From IMG/VR virus record IMGVR_UViG_3300010354_000173, positions 1 to 43,389 of that record: 43,389 nt of DNA; one strand, 5' to 3'. Positions 1-6,644 of this stretch are shown in pieces. The notes under the pieces are model-generated. The model had not been told where the DNA came from. It made no database searches and was given only the letters and a program-made list of their open reading frames with translations. Positions within the stretch are counted from its first letter, which is position 1. Each line of letters begins with the position of its first letter. This DNA comes from a virus. The position numbers and the translations under genes are program-made.

Positions 1-2328
1 ATTGGTACTACTATTGTTACTCATAGACTTACTGTTAAGACTGGAAACTTTGATGGGCGAGACATCCAAGGAGATATTTACATTGATCGACATGCATACT
101 TTGGAGGAATTGTAACTGCATCATCATATAGAGGTGATATTTCACTTGCTAGTGGTATTGCACAAACGGCAGGATTTGCGAGAACAGCATTCTTCCTCAC
201 AAATAATCCAACAATCGGAATCACTACACTCAATGCGTTGGGTGCAGCAACCATTGCTGGAAAACTTACATTAACATCAAATAGAAATCATTTAATTACT
301 GGTGCTGGTATTAGTATCACTGGTATTGTGACATCTAGAGATGGATTTGTTGGTAACATCACTGGAACTGTCACTGGAAACGCTAGTGGTTTATATAATA
401 ATCCAGACATCAATGTGAGCAGACTATATGCTACAACTGCTGGTATTGGTAGCACAAATACTGGTATTGCAGCAACAACTAATGGTGCTGTTTTAATTGA
501 TGGTAGATTGGATGCATATGGAAACTCCTATAATAACACATGGAACAATCCAAATCAAACTATCAGTCATCATCTATTCCTAAGAAATCCAAATAAGAAG
601 ATTAATGGAACTATTGGATTAGGATTTGGAGTTGGTTTAGGAACAACTGCTGGTGGTGCATTTGTCTATGAGCAAATGAATGCTCTGGGCGGTGACTTTG
701 CAATTAGAACTAGAAATACAACTGCAAAAGCAACTGAGAAATTTAGAGTAACTCAAGGTGGTAATGTTGGCATTGGTTCAACAAGACCTGGCAGGAGATT
801 TTCCGTTATTGGTAATGCAGAAGTTTATGGTGCCTCTAAGTTCGTTGGAGTTGTTAGCATTACATCTGGGTCTGATGCAAATGCTATTTTGATCAATCCA
901 TCAACAAGAGCAATTACTAATTTAAATAGAATTTCTGCGAATGCAACTGCTGGTCAAGTAAGTAATTTCAGTATTGCTAATTTTACTAACGGAAGTGCTG
1001 GCGTTGCTGTATCGATTGGTTATTGGCAAACTGGTGCCGATCAGGATGAAGCAAGAGTTGTAATTAATCCTACTGCCACTACAAATACAAAAGTAGCGAC
1101 TTATAGAGCAAATCTCTATAATGCTGGAGTAACAGTTCTAGATGGCGTAGTTTGGATTGGCGATCAAGGCAGAATTTCAATTACAACCACAACCAATCTT
1201 AATTCTGTAGTTCTTGATTTAACAAAGTACGGAAGCATTAATAGCGGAATTAGTAGTGGAATTGTGAGATTGCCTGTAATTTCAGATACTTTAAGAGCAG
1301 GAATTTACACTGGAAATAATACCACTGGACCATATGCTGGTGTTGGATTTATGCACCTTGAAGAGATTGAAAGTGTAGATCAAATTTCTATTGTATATCC
1401 AGTATTTAAGACCAACGTTGGTCTTGGAACTACAGTATTTGGATTTGGTGCGATGTATAATGCTCCCGCACCTAGAGCACACGCAAGATGGTTCGGATTC
1501 CCAGTAGCACAAGCTTCAGATAGGACCAAAGCTTTATTCGCTCGTTCTTATACTGGCGTCACTTCTGCAATGTCATATTATGATTGGGGATTGAATAAAC
1601 TTGCATATCGAGATAACACACATTGGAGAACAATTGCCAACCAATATGAACTCTATGCTTTAGTTGGTGTCAGCACAAATACAGTAAATCTAGGAACATT
1701 TACTGGATCTACGATTGCAGACAGCACAAACATAAAGACAGCACTTCAATCTTTAGAAACAGCAGTAGAAACAAAAGCAGCTAGTACAACTGTAAGTGAA
1801 ATTGATACTAATGTCAACGATGTAATAACACTTACTGGTATTGCAGAAAATACCAGTAATCTTGGTACATTTACTGGAACAACTATTGCAGACAATACAA
1901 ACATAAAGACAGCACTTCAGTCTTTAGAAACAGCAGTAGAGGCAAGAAGAACATTTGCTTATAGAACACTTGCTATTACTGGAGATACTAACCAAACCGT
2001 AAGTGCAGCATCATATGATAGAGTTTATTGGACTGATACATTTGGTGGAAATAGAACTCTCAATATTAGCAATCTAACAGATGGAAGAGAAGTTATTATC
2101 TTTATTAGAGAACAGGGGCAAACACCTCAAGACATTACTATAAATGCATCTACTACTACATCTGGTTACAGTGGAGTTTTCCTAGCACAAAGCCGTGGCG
2201 AAGATGTAGAATCTCAAGGAACATCTACATTTGAACTAGACGGAACTGTATTAGTTAATGGAATAGTCCAAGTTACAGTCGTGAATATTGGTGGAAACTT
2301 CGTCGGATCTGTAATTGGTAATACTTGA
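1..2328 (+). CDS. Tail-fibre-like virion structural protein, 3' part
   Basis: The frame is open from the first base of the window, so this is the C-terminal 775 residues of a longer protein whose start lies upstream. The sequence is rich in Gly, Thr, Asn, Ser and Ile, with repeated short beta-type units (GNVGIGSTRPG, GIGSTNTGIAATT), typical of trimeric fibre or baseplate appendage proteins of T4-like cyanophages. Near the C-terminus a segment beginning LGTFTG and ending TALQSLETAVE occurs twice, at 1690-1770 and 1861-1941. No chaperone or endosialidase-type ending is visible. The role, a virion fibre that contacts the host or another baseplate part, is inferred from composition and from the structural genes elsewhere in the window. 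The stop codon overlaps a consensus promoter for the next gene. Confidence 0.75.
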   Translation: MGTTIVTHRLTVKTGNFDGRDIQGDIYIDRHAYFGGIVTASSYRGDISLASGIAQTAGFARTAFFLTNNPTIGITTLNALGAATIAGKLTLTSNRNHLITGAGISITGIVTSRDGFVGNITGTVTGNASGLYNNPDINVSRLYATTAGIGSTNTGIAATTNGAVLIDGRLDAYGNSYNNTWNNPNQTISHHLFLRNPNKKINGTIGLGFGVGLGTTAGGAFVYEQMNALGGDFAIRTRNTTAKATEKFRVTQGGNVGIGSTRPGRRFSVIGNAEVYGASKFVGVVSITSGSDANAILINPSTRAITNLNRISANATAGQVSNFSIANFTNGSAGVAVSIGYWQTGADQDEARVVINPTATTNTKVATYRANLYNAGVTVLDGVVWIGDQGRISITTTTNLNSVVLDLTKYGSINSGISSGIVRLPVISDTLRAGIYTGNNTTGPYAGVGFMHLEEIESVDQISIVYPVFKTNVGLGTTVFGFGAMYNAPAPRAHARWFGFPVAQASDRTKALFARSYTGVTSAMSYYDWGLNKLAYRDNTHWRTIANQYELYALVGVSTNTVNLGTFTGSTIADSTNIKTALQSLETAVETKAASTTVSEIDTNVNDVITLTGIAENTSNLGTFTGTTIADNTNIKTALQSLETAVEARRTFAYRTLAITGDTNQTVSAASYDRVYWTDTFGGNRTLNISNLTDGREVIIFIREQGQTPQDITINASTTTSGYSGVFLAQSRGEDVESQGTSTFELDGTVLVNGIVQVTVVNIGGNFVGSVIGNT
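1690..1941 (+). repeat. Duplicated coding module in the fibre gene
   Basis: Two copies of roughly 80 bp, at 1690-1770 and 1861-1941, lie 171 bp apart and in frame. They are near-identical, with scattered mostly synonymous changes, and encode the unit ending IKTALQSLETAVE, a short predicted helix between beta segments. This looks like an internal duplication in a fibre protein. Confidence 0.7.
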
Positions 2329-2353
2329 CAAGATACCATTTTCTCTCTATAAT
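2325..2353 (+). promoter_or_regulatory. Consensus sigma70-type promoter
   Basis: TTGACA at 2325-2330 and TATAAT at 2348-2353 are separated by exactly 17 bp. The -35 box contains the TGA stop of the fibre gene. It should drive the gene at 2380 and be read by host RNA polymerase. It is the only perfect -35/-10 pair I found in the window. Confidence 0.75.
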
Positions 2354-2379
2354 ACCTTTGCTGAGGTTCAGACACCACT

Positions 2380-2631
2380 ATGAAATCTTTACTATTATCT
2401 CTGATTATTTTTGGAACTGCTGCTCCTGCCATGGCAGATCATGCTGTTCGACGAGAATATCATGATCATCATTATCGAAGAGAACCTGTTTGTCGCCCAA
2501 TTCCTACAGTTTTAGGTGCATTGTTAGGTGGTGGTGTTGCTGCATCAATGAGTCGCGGTGATGGTTACTATTGGTCTGTTCCTGTTGGTGCTGCTATTGG
2601 TGGTGGTTTATTTGGTTGCACACAAGACTGA
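2380..2631 (+). CDS. Small secreted glycine-rich protein with signal peptide
   Basis: This protein of 83 residues starts with a typical signal peptide: MKSLLLSLIIFGTAAPAMA, with an AxA-type cleavage site near residue 19. A His/Arg/Tyr-rich stretch follows (HDHHYRRE), then two glycine-zipper-like stretches (GALLGGGVAAS and GAAIGGGLFG) like those of small bacterial outer-membrane or periplasmic proteins. Cys38 and Cys80 could form a disulfide. Export to the periplasm or membrane is inferred from the signal peptide; the function is unknown. A perfect sigma70 promoter lies directly upstream, which suggests expression early in infection. Confidence 0.75.
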   Translation: MKSLLLSLIIFGTAAPAMADHAVRREYHDHHYRREPVCRPIPTVLGALLGGGVAASMSRGDGYYWSVPVGAAIGGGLFGCTQD

Positions 2632-2642
2632 ACCACTTTAAG

Positions 2643-2688
2643 AACTGGCACAGGACCCCTTTGGAAACACCCAGAGGGGTTTTATAAT
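2643..2688 (+). promoter_or_regulatory. Bipartite promoter (upstream element plus -10)
   Basis: AACTGGCACA starts at 2643 and TATAAT at 2683, 40 bp apart. Between them ACCCCTTTGG (2655-2664) pairs with CCAGAGGGGT (2671-2680) and runs into TTTTATAAT, so a terminator-like hairpin for the gene before and the -10 box for the gene after share bases. CCACTT just upstream gives a partial dyad with the element. Confidence 0.65.
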
Positions 2689-2715
2689 AAGTGCATCAAC
2701 AGGGAGATCCCCACA

Positions 2716-3084
2716 ATGACCACCACCATTGCCCGTAAGCAAGAGTTCTCTGACTTCTGTGCTCAACGTGATGCTCAGAATACTATTCAACTGAATGTTG
2801 TTAAGTGGACTTGGATGCTGTGTGATGCATTGCGTCATGCTGCACCTGATGGTTACGATTATATCTTTGAGTCTGGTAATAAGTATCACAAGGTTATCAT
2901 GATTGACTCTAGTGGTGCTCGTTCGGTTCATTGTTTCATTGATAAAAAGACTGGCGAAGTCTATAAGTCTGCTTCTTGGAAGTCTCCTGCCAAAGGTGTT
3001 CGCTACGATCTTCGTTTGATTCGTGATCGTGAATATCTGTTTGCTCATGCCGATTGGGCAGGCGCTTACCTTTACATGAAGTGA
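2716..3084 (+). CDS. Hypothetical protein, 122 aa
   Basis: I do not recognise a named family. The protein is soluble-looking with mixed charge. Its centre reads SVHCFIDKKTGEVYKSASW, followed by KGVRYDLR, a beta-hairpin-like pattern that I associate with small conserved cyanophage proteins of unknown function. GGGAGA upstream of the ATG is a good ribosome binding site, and the bipartite promoter at 2643 lies just before. The next gene begins 2 bp after its stop, so the two are probably co-transcribed. Confidence 0.75.
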   Translation: MTTTIARKQEFSDFCAQRDAQNTIQLNVVKWTWMLCDALRHAAPDGYDYIFESGNKYHKVIMIDSSGARSVHCFIDKKTGEVYKSASWKSPAKGVRYDLRLIRDREYLFAHADWAGAYLYMK

Positions 3085-3086
3085 TC

Positions 3087-3365
3087 ATGATTGAGTTTCC
3101 ACATAAAGCACCGAAAGGTTATTCATATGAAATTGAAGAGTTCAAAAGAAATGTTCTTGCTATATGGATTGTCAATCACTCTCACTTCGACTATAATGGT
3201 CGTTCTGATATTCGTTCTATTTGGGGATTTTACAATTCAAAGACAAAACAATACCACTCCCCGATTAACTCTAAGACAGTCGGTTCTTGTGTAGATATTA
3301 ACCAAACTACCCCATATTCTGCTATGATGATCAAGTTTAATCCCCTCATGTCTGCCTTTGTATGA
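3087..3365 (+). CDS. Hypothetical protein, 92 aa
   Basis: I chose the ATG at 3087, 2 bp after the previous stop, rather than an upstream start that would overlap that gene. The protein (MIEFPHKAPKGYSYEIEEF...) has alternating aromatic and polar residues suggesting a small beta-rich fold, with no catalytic motif I recognise. Its stop overlaps the next start as ATGA, indicating translational coupling in a three-gene unit (2716, 3087, 3362). Confidence 0.65.
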   Translation: MIEFPHKAPKGYSYEIEEFKRNVLAIWIVNHSHFDYNGRSDIRSIWGFYNSKTKQYHSPINSKTVGSCVDINQTTPYSAMMIKFNPLMSAFV

Positions 3366-3562
3366 TTGATGATGCCTTTACTGTACAAGAAACTCGTTGG
3401 AAAACTTGGAAAAGTTATGATAAGGACGGGAACGTACTTATTATTGCACTCACAGAAGAATCTTGTATTGCTGCAACCCGATTTTACCTTAAAGGATGCC
3501 AAGAGGGATGGAGTAATTCTGAGACAGCAACTTATGAAGGAACTGTAGGAGGCAAGCTCTGA
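3362..3562 (+). CDS. Hypothetical protein, 66 aa
   Basis: The ATG at 3362 overlaps the previous TGA (ATGA). The protein begins MIDDAFTVQETRWKTWKSYD and contains YLKGCQEGW. No family recognised. It is last in the 2716-3562 unit and is followed at once by the promoter and hairpin at 3577. Confidence 0.6.
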   Translation: MIDDAFTVQETRWKTWKSYDKDGNVLIIALTEESCIAATRFYLKGCQEGWSNSETATYEGTVGGKL

Positions 3563-3576
3563 TATGCCACTTTAAT

Positions 3577-3621
3577 AACTGTCACAGGGGTTCGTTTGGA
3601 CCCCTGGTTTTGCTGTATAAT
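3577..3621 (+). promoter_or_regulatory. Bipartite promoter with terminator-like hairpin
   Basis: AACTGTCACA at 3577 precedes TATAAT at 3616 by 39 bp. TGCCACTT at 3565-3572 forms an imperfect dyad with the element. CAGGGGT (3585-3591) pairs with ACCCCTG (3600-3606), followed by GTTTT, so this also resembles a terminator for the gene before. It drives the helicase gene. Confidence 0.65.
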
Positions 3622-3636
3622 AACTTTATTGAATTG

Positions 3637-4878
3637 ATGACGATGTTTCAACTTCGCCCCCATCAGCAACGCGCCCTTGATGCTCTCGCAAAGTATCTGA
3701 AAGGTCAGGTGATCATCCCGACTGGCGGTGGTAAGACCAACGTTGCTATCTTCGATGCAATCCGTCAGTTTCAGAGTGCAACTCCGCAGACGATTGTTGT
3801 TGTTGCTCCTCGCATTTTGCTTGCTGAGCAACTCTCTTCTGAGTTTCTTGAGTTTATCACCAATGCTGAAGTGATGCACGTTCACTCTGGCGAAACTCAC
3901 CACTACAGCACCACCAAACCTGCTCAGATTGCTGTTCACACTGGCATGTGTCTTGCTGCTGGTAAGCATCAACTTATCTTTACCACTTACAATTCTCTGC
4001 AGCGTGTACAGCAGGCAGGTATTGATGTAAATACAATTTACTTTGATGAAGCACACAATTCTGTTCAGCGTCATTTCTTCCCTGCCACCGAGTATTTCGC
4101 TGCTGCTGCTGACCGCTGCTATTTCTTCACTGCTACTCCTAAGCATTCTGCCACTGTTTTCAAACCTGGCATGAATGATTCTGCTGTGTATGGTCAAGTG
4201 ATCTGCAGTGTTCCCGCTCCTGAACTTGTGCAGGGTGGTTTTATTGTTCCTCCTAAGGTTGTTGTGCAGCAGTTTGAGATGGTCGGCAAAGGTCAGTATG
4301 TTGCCGATGTTGACTGTGAGAACATGATTGCTACCATCGATACTCAAGATGTGAGCAAGGTTCTTATCTGCTCTAAGGCAACTAAGCAGATCATGAATCT
4401 TGTTTCTCAAACTGACTTCTGCCAGCAACTTGAGGATCGTGGTTTCTCTTGGATGTATATTACTTCCAAGACTGGTGCTGTGATTGATGGTCGCAAGGTC
4501 AACCGTGAGGTTTTCTTTGAGACTCTAAGTGCATGGGGCAAAGATGACTCTAAGAAGTTTGTTGTTCTGCATCATAGCATTCTGAGCGAAGGTATCAACG
4601 TCTCTGGTCTTGAGGCAGTGCTGTTTATGCGTTCCATGGATTACATCGGTATCAGTCAAACTATCGGTCGGGTGATTCGTCTTCATAAGAACGACGCAGA
4701 GGGTCTCAGAAGCGGCGCTATTGCCCCTGGGAACCTTGACACCTATACCAAGTCCTTTGGACTTGTTTGCATCCCCGTGTACTCTCCTGTGGGCATCAGC
4801 ACCGCTAAGAAAGTGCAGGCGGTTGTTGACATCGTTTTCAACCAGGGCGAGGCGGCAGTCAGCGTGGTCAAACGCTGA
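3637..4878 (+). CDS. SF2 DEAH-box DNA/RNA helicase
   Basis: A superfamily 2 helicase of about 413 residues, from the ATG at 3637 (a second ATG follows at 3643). Visible motifs: Q-like LRPHQQRAL near residues 6-13, Walker A PTGGGKT at 28-34, Walker B DEAH at 137-140, motif III TATP at 165-168, and motif VI QTIGRVIR at 341-348. The order fits the UvsW/RecG/type III restriction-subunit-like phage helicases, which unwind or remodel branched DNA with ATP. It is shorter than UvsW and I see no extra DNA-binding domain. A TTG at 3610 in frame would lie upstream of the predicted transcript start, so I rejected it. It sits before a nuclease-like gene, and joint action on foreign or recombining DNA is possible but inferred. 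Confidence 0.85.
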   Translation: MTMFQLRPHQQRALDALAKYLKGQVIIPTGGGKTNVAIFDAIRQFQSATPQTIVVVAPRILLAEQLSSEFLEFITNAEVMHVHSGETHHYSTTKPAQIAVHTGMCLAAGKHQLIFTTYNSLQRVQQAGIDVNTIYFDEAHNSVQRHFFPATEYFAAAADRCYFFTATPKHSATVFKPGMNDSAVYGQVICSVPAPELVQGGFIVPPKVVVQQFEMVGKGQYVADVDCENMIATIDTQDVSKVLICSKATKQIMNLVSQTDFCQQLEDRGFSWMYITSKTGAVIDGRKVNREVFFETLSAWGKDDSKKFVVLHHSILSEGINVSGLEAVLFMRSMDYIGISQTIGRVIRLHKNDAEGLRSGAIAPGNLDTYTKSFGLVCIPVYSPVGISTAKKVQAVVDIVFNQGEAAVSVVKR

Positions 4879-4923
4879 ACTGTCACACCCTCCCTTGGGG
4901 ATCCCCCCTTTCTACCCTATAAT
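4878..4923 (+). promoter_or_regulatory. Bipartite promoter
   Basis: AACTGTCACA begins at 4878, overlapping the helicase TGA, and TATAAT starts at 4918, 40 bp on. A GGGGATCCCC palindrome lies between. TTGGGG, 17 bp before the -10, is a weak -35. Confidence 0.6.
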
Positions 4924-4948
4924 ACATAAGTCAAGCGAGATTACCGCA

Positions 4949-5761
4949 ATGAACAAGCAACAGGCATTTGAAACCCTCTGCAATCACTATTTCAGTGGGA
5001 TTCGTGAAGAGATTGCTATGTCTCTTCAATTCAACGATGGCATGACTTTCGACACTGGAAAGTTCGGTGAGCGTGTCAACTTTATCCTGCATGATACCAC
5101 TGGTGTTCCTTCCAATGGTGGATGTGCATTTGATGCTGCTAACTCCAGCGAAGCGAAAGGTTGCAACAAGGCACAGACTTATGTGTGCCCTGATTGTGGT
5201 GCCAAGAACAACTATTATGCTTCTGAATGCCACAAGTGTGGTGGCACTGGTCGTAAAGATCCTAACGATACTCGCTGGGGCATTGATGCTGAAGCGCACT
5301 TCAAGTACATCGATCAAATGCCGTACTATTGCATGACGATTGTTACTCCTATCAATCGTGATGTAGACTTTCCCCAGTTTAACATCAAAGTGTATCGTAT
5401 TGATGCTAAGAATGAGTTTTTCAATGCTATGCTCCGCTATCAACTTGATAATGGTAGTAAGTCGCACAAAAACTTCATGCCTCTTGGACGTGATTTCTAC
5501 ATGTCTTCTCCTTTGATTTTGGTTGACTGCAATATCACTGTGACTGACTTTGGTGTTGATTTTGTCTACTTTGATTTTGATTCTGAAGGTCGTGTGATGC
5601 ACACTATGCCTATCAATTTGTTCACCAAGAAAGAGCAAAAGCAACTCCAAGATATTGGTGGTGGTCTTTGCTCGATTCTTGAGGCAGTCAATGTCATTGG
5701 TGTTAAGGAGTCTACCCACGGTAAGGATCGTGGCAATCTGAACCGCAACAAAAACATTTGA
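4949..5761 (+). CDS. MamI-like PD-(D/E)XK restriction endonuclease with zinc ribbon
   Basis: 270 residues from the ATG at 4949, just after the bipartite promoter; the frame is open further upstream, but that overlaps the helicase gene. Asp62, Glu68 and Lys70 in FDAANSSEAKG match a D-x(n)-ExK nuclease core. A zinc ribbon follows: CPDCG (Cys80, Cys83) and CHKCG (Cys94, Cys97). I associate this combination with the MamI-type restriction endonuclease family, members of which occur in cyanophages. No methyltransferase is next to it, so a role in degrading host DNA or excluding other phages is as likely as classical restriction. The family call is from memory of the motif arrangement and is moderately sure; that it is a real gene is very likely. 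Confidence 0.65.
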   Translation: MNKQQAFETLCNHYFSGIREEIAMSLQFNDGMTFDTGKFGERVNFILHDTTGVPSNGGCAFDAANSSEAKGCNKAQTYVCPDCGAKNNYYASECHKCGGTGRKDPNDTRWGIDAEAHFKYIDQMPYYCMTIVTPINRDVDFPQFNIKVYRIDAKNEFFNAMLRYQLDNGSKSHKNFMPLGRDFYMSSPLILVDCNITVTDFGVDFVYFDFDSEGRVMHTMPINLFTKKEQKQLQDIGGGLCSILEAVNVIGVKESTHGKDRGNLNRNKNI

Positions 5762-5768
5762 GGTAACT

Positions 5769-5921
5769 ATGAGTAACATTCGTCGCACTGTTTATGCACT
5801 TTGGATCGATGATGAAGTGCATTCAATTTGGAAAAGGGCATGGCAGGCAGAGAGTCGCCTGATCTCATATCGTAAGCGCAAACCCAACTCTGTTGTTGAA
5901 CTTGAGGAGGTTAATTACTAA
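5769..5921 (+). CDS. Small basic protein, 50 aa
   Basis: ATG at 5769, 7 bp after the nuclease gene with GAGGT as ribosome binding site. The protein (MSNIRRTVYALWIDDEVHSI...) has an Arg/Lys-rich middle (SYRKRKP). No family recognised. It overlaps the next gene by one base (TAATG), so it is translationally coupled. Confidence 0.6.
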   Translation: MSNIRRTVYALWIDDEVHSIWKRAWQAESRLISYRKRKPNSVVELEEVNY

Positions 5922-6067
5922 TGAGAGAGTTTCTTGAAATTATCGCAATCATTGCCCTTTGGTATGGTTGTATGCTGTTACTTCTTCCAGTTTCTCCATT
6001 CACTTCTGTAATTATGAGTGGATGGTTTGGTTGGAATTTACTTCAAATTTTTAGAGGCAAACGTTGA
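5921..6067 (+). CDS. Small membrane protein, 48 aa
   Basis: Start overlaps the previous stop (TAATG), with AGGAGG about 8 bp before it, a strong ribosome binding site. The sequence is hydrophobic in two stretches, roughly residues 4-27 and 31-42, and ends in a positively charged RGKR, so it is probably a one- or two-span inner-membrane protein. Function unknown. Confidence 0.6.
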   Translation: MREFLEIIAIIALWYGCMLLLLPVSPFTSVIMSGWFGWNLLQIFRGKR

Positions 6068-6294
6068 CGGATCCCTACATGCTAACTCTATCTGCAAAAC
6101 CTCCAGACTACGTTACTAAAGATGGAATGTGGGCAGCGATACCCTTTTCGGGTACAAAGTATGTTATAATCAATCATGGAAAGCAGGTCCATGTTGCCAA
6201 CAACTTTGATACTGCTGTCGCTTACATAAAGAAACAAGTTTCAATCTCACGCAAATCCAAAAGCAAAGCAAAACTCAATTTCGATCATGATTAG
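6064..6294 (+). CDS. Hypothetical protein, 71-76 aa
   Basis: Either a TTG start at 6064, overlapping the previous gene by 4 bases with AGAGG 8 bp upstream, or the ATG at 6079. Spacing and coupling favour TTG. The C-terminus is very basic (SISRKSKSKAKLNF). The middle reads GTKYVIINHGKQVHVANNFDTAVAYIKK, shortened here to its key parts: a beta strand followed by a helix. No family recognised. Confidence 0.55.
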   Translation: MTDPYMLTLSAKPPDYVTKDGMWAAIPFSGTKYVIINHGKQVHVANNFDTAVAYIKKQVSISRKSKSKAKLNFDHD

Positions 6295-6517
6295 TATGCC
6301 AAACCCAATCACCAAAAGTATAGTTCACATGGAACTCACCGCTGCTGAACTCAGTGTACTTATTTCTGCACTTGCATACCTTGGAGCGAGTTATGAGCAG
6401 GAGTTGAGTGTCAAGTACACTTCTGTAAGTGCTCTGTTCAACAAACTCAAAGAAAACTGGGAGATTCTTGATACTTTCGATAAAATCGAAGTCGAAGCGG
6501 GGGCAGAGGCAGTCTAG
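6287..6517 (+). CDS. Small acidic helical protein, up to 76 aa
   Basis: ATG at 6287 overlaps the previous stop; ATGs at 6296 and 6329 are alternatives. From 6329 it reads MELTAAELSVLISALAYLG, a likely amphipathic helix, and then a charged helical region. It ends in an acidic tail (DKIEVEAGAEAV). No family recognised. Last gene of the 2716-6517 accessory block. Confidence 0.6.
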   Translation: MISMPNPITKSIVHMELTAAELSVLISALAYLGASYEQELSVKYTSVSALFNKLKENWEILDTFDKIEVEAGAEAV

Positions 6518-6526
6518 GTCCTCTGC
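6503..6526 (+). terminator. Hairpin over a stop codon
   Basis: GCAGAGG (6503-6509) pairs with CCTCTGC (6520-6526) around a 10-base loop that holds the TAG stop. No T tract follows, so its role as a terminator is uncertain. Confidence 0.35.
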
Positions 6527-6576
6527 AGCGAAATTTCAAAAAAATCAGGTTTTTGCCCCAGTCATAGCAAGGGGTT

Positions 6577-6618
6577 TGGGCAGGGTGGTCAATCCATACC
6601 TGCCCATTAGGCATTTTT
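6577..6618 (+). terminator. Probable rho-independent terminator
   Basis: TGGGCAGG (6577-6584) and CCTGCCCA (6599-6606) form a perfect 8-bp stem with a 14-base loop; a T run (6614-6618) follows at a short distance. It lies just before the halogenase late promoter and would separate the two units. Confidence 0.5.
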
Positions 6619-6626
6619 CTAAATAG
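6619..6626 (+). promoter_or_regulatory. T4-like late promoter (CTAAATAG)
   Basis: CTAAATAG resembles the TATAAATA late motif recognised by gp55-type sigma factors in T4-like phages. It sits 18 bp before the halogenase ATG, with no -35 box. Confidence 0.5.
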
Positions 6627-6644
6627 CACAGAATTGTAATAATT

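Noticed and set aside
3532-4428. Minus-strand ORF of 298 codons
   Set aside because: It lies opposite the helicase, whose motifs are intact, and its translation has no recognisable domain; it is a shadow of that gene's codon use.
4931-5788. Minus-strand ORF of 285 codons
   Set aside because: Opposite the MamI-like gene with its nuclease and zinc motifs; no promoter or ribosome binding site on the minus strand, and low-complexity translation.
6165-6170. TATAAT inside the ORF at 6064
   Set aside because: No upstream element at 38-40 bp and no -35; AT-rich coding sequence gives such hexamers by chance.
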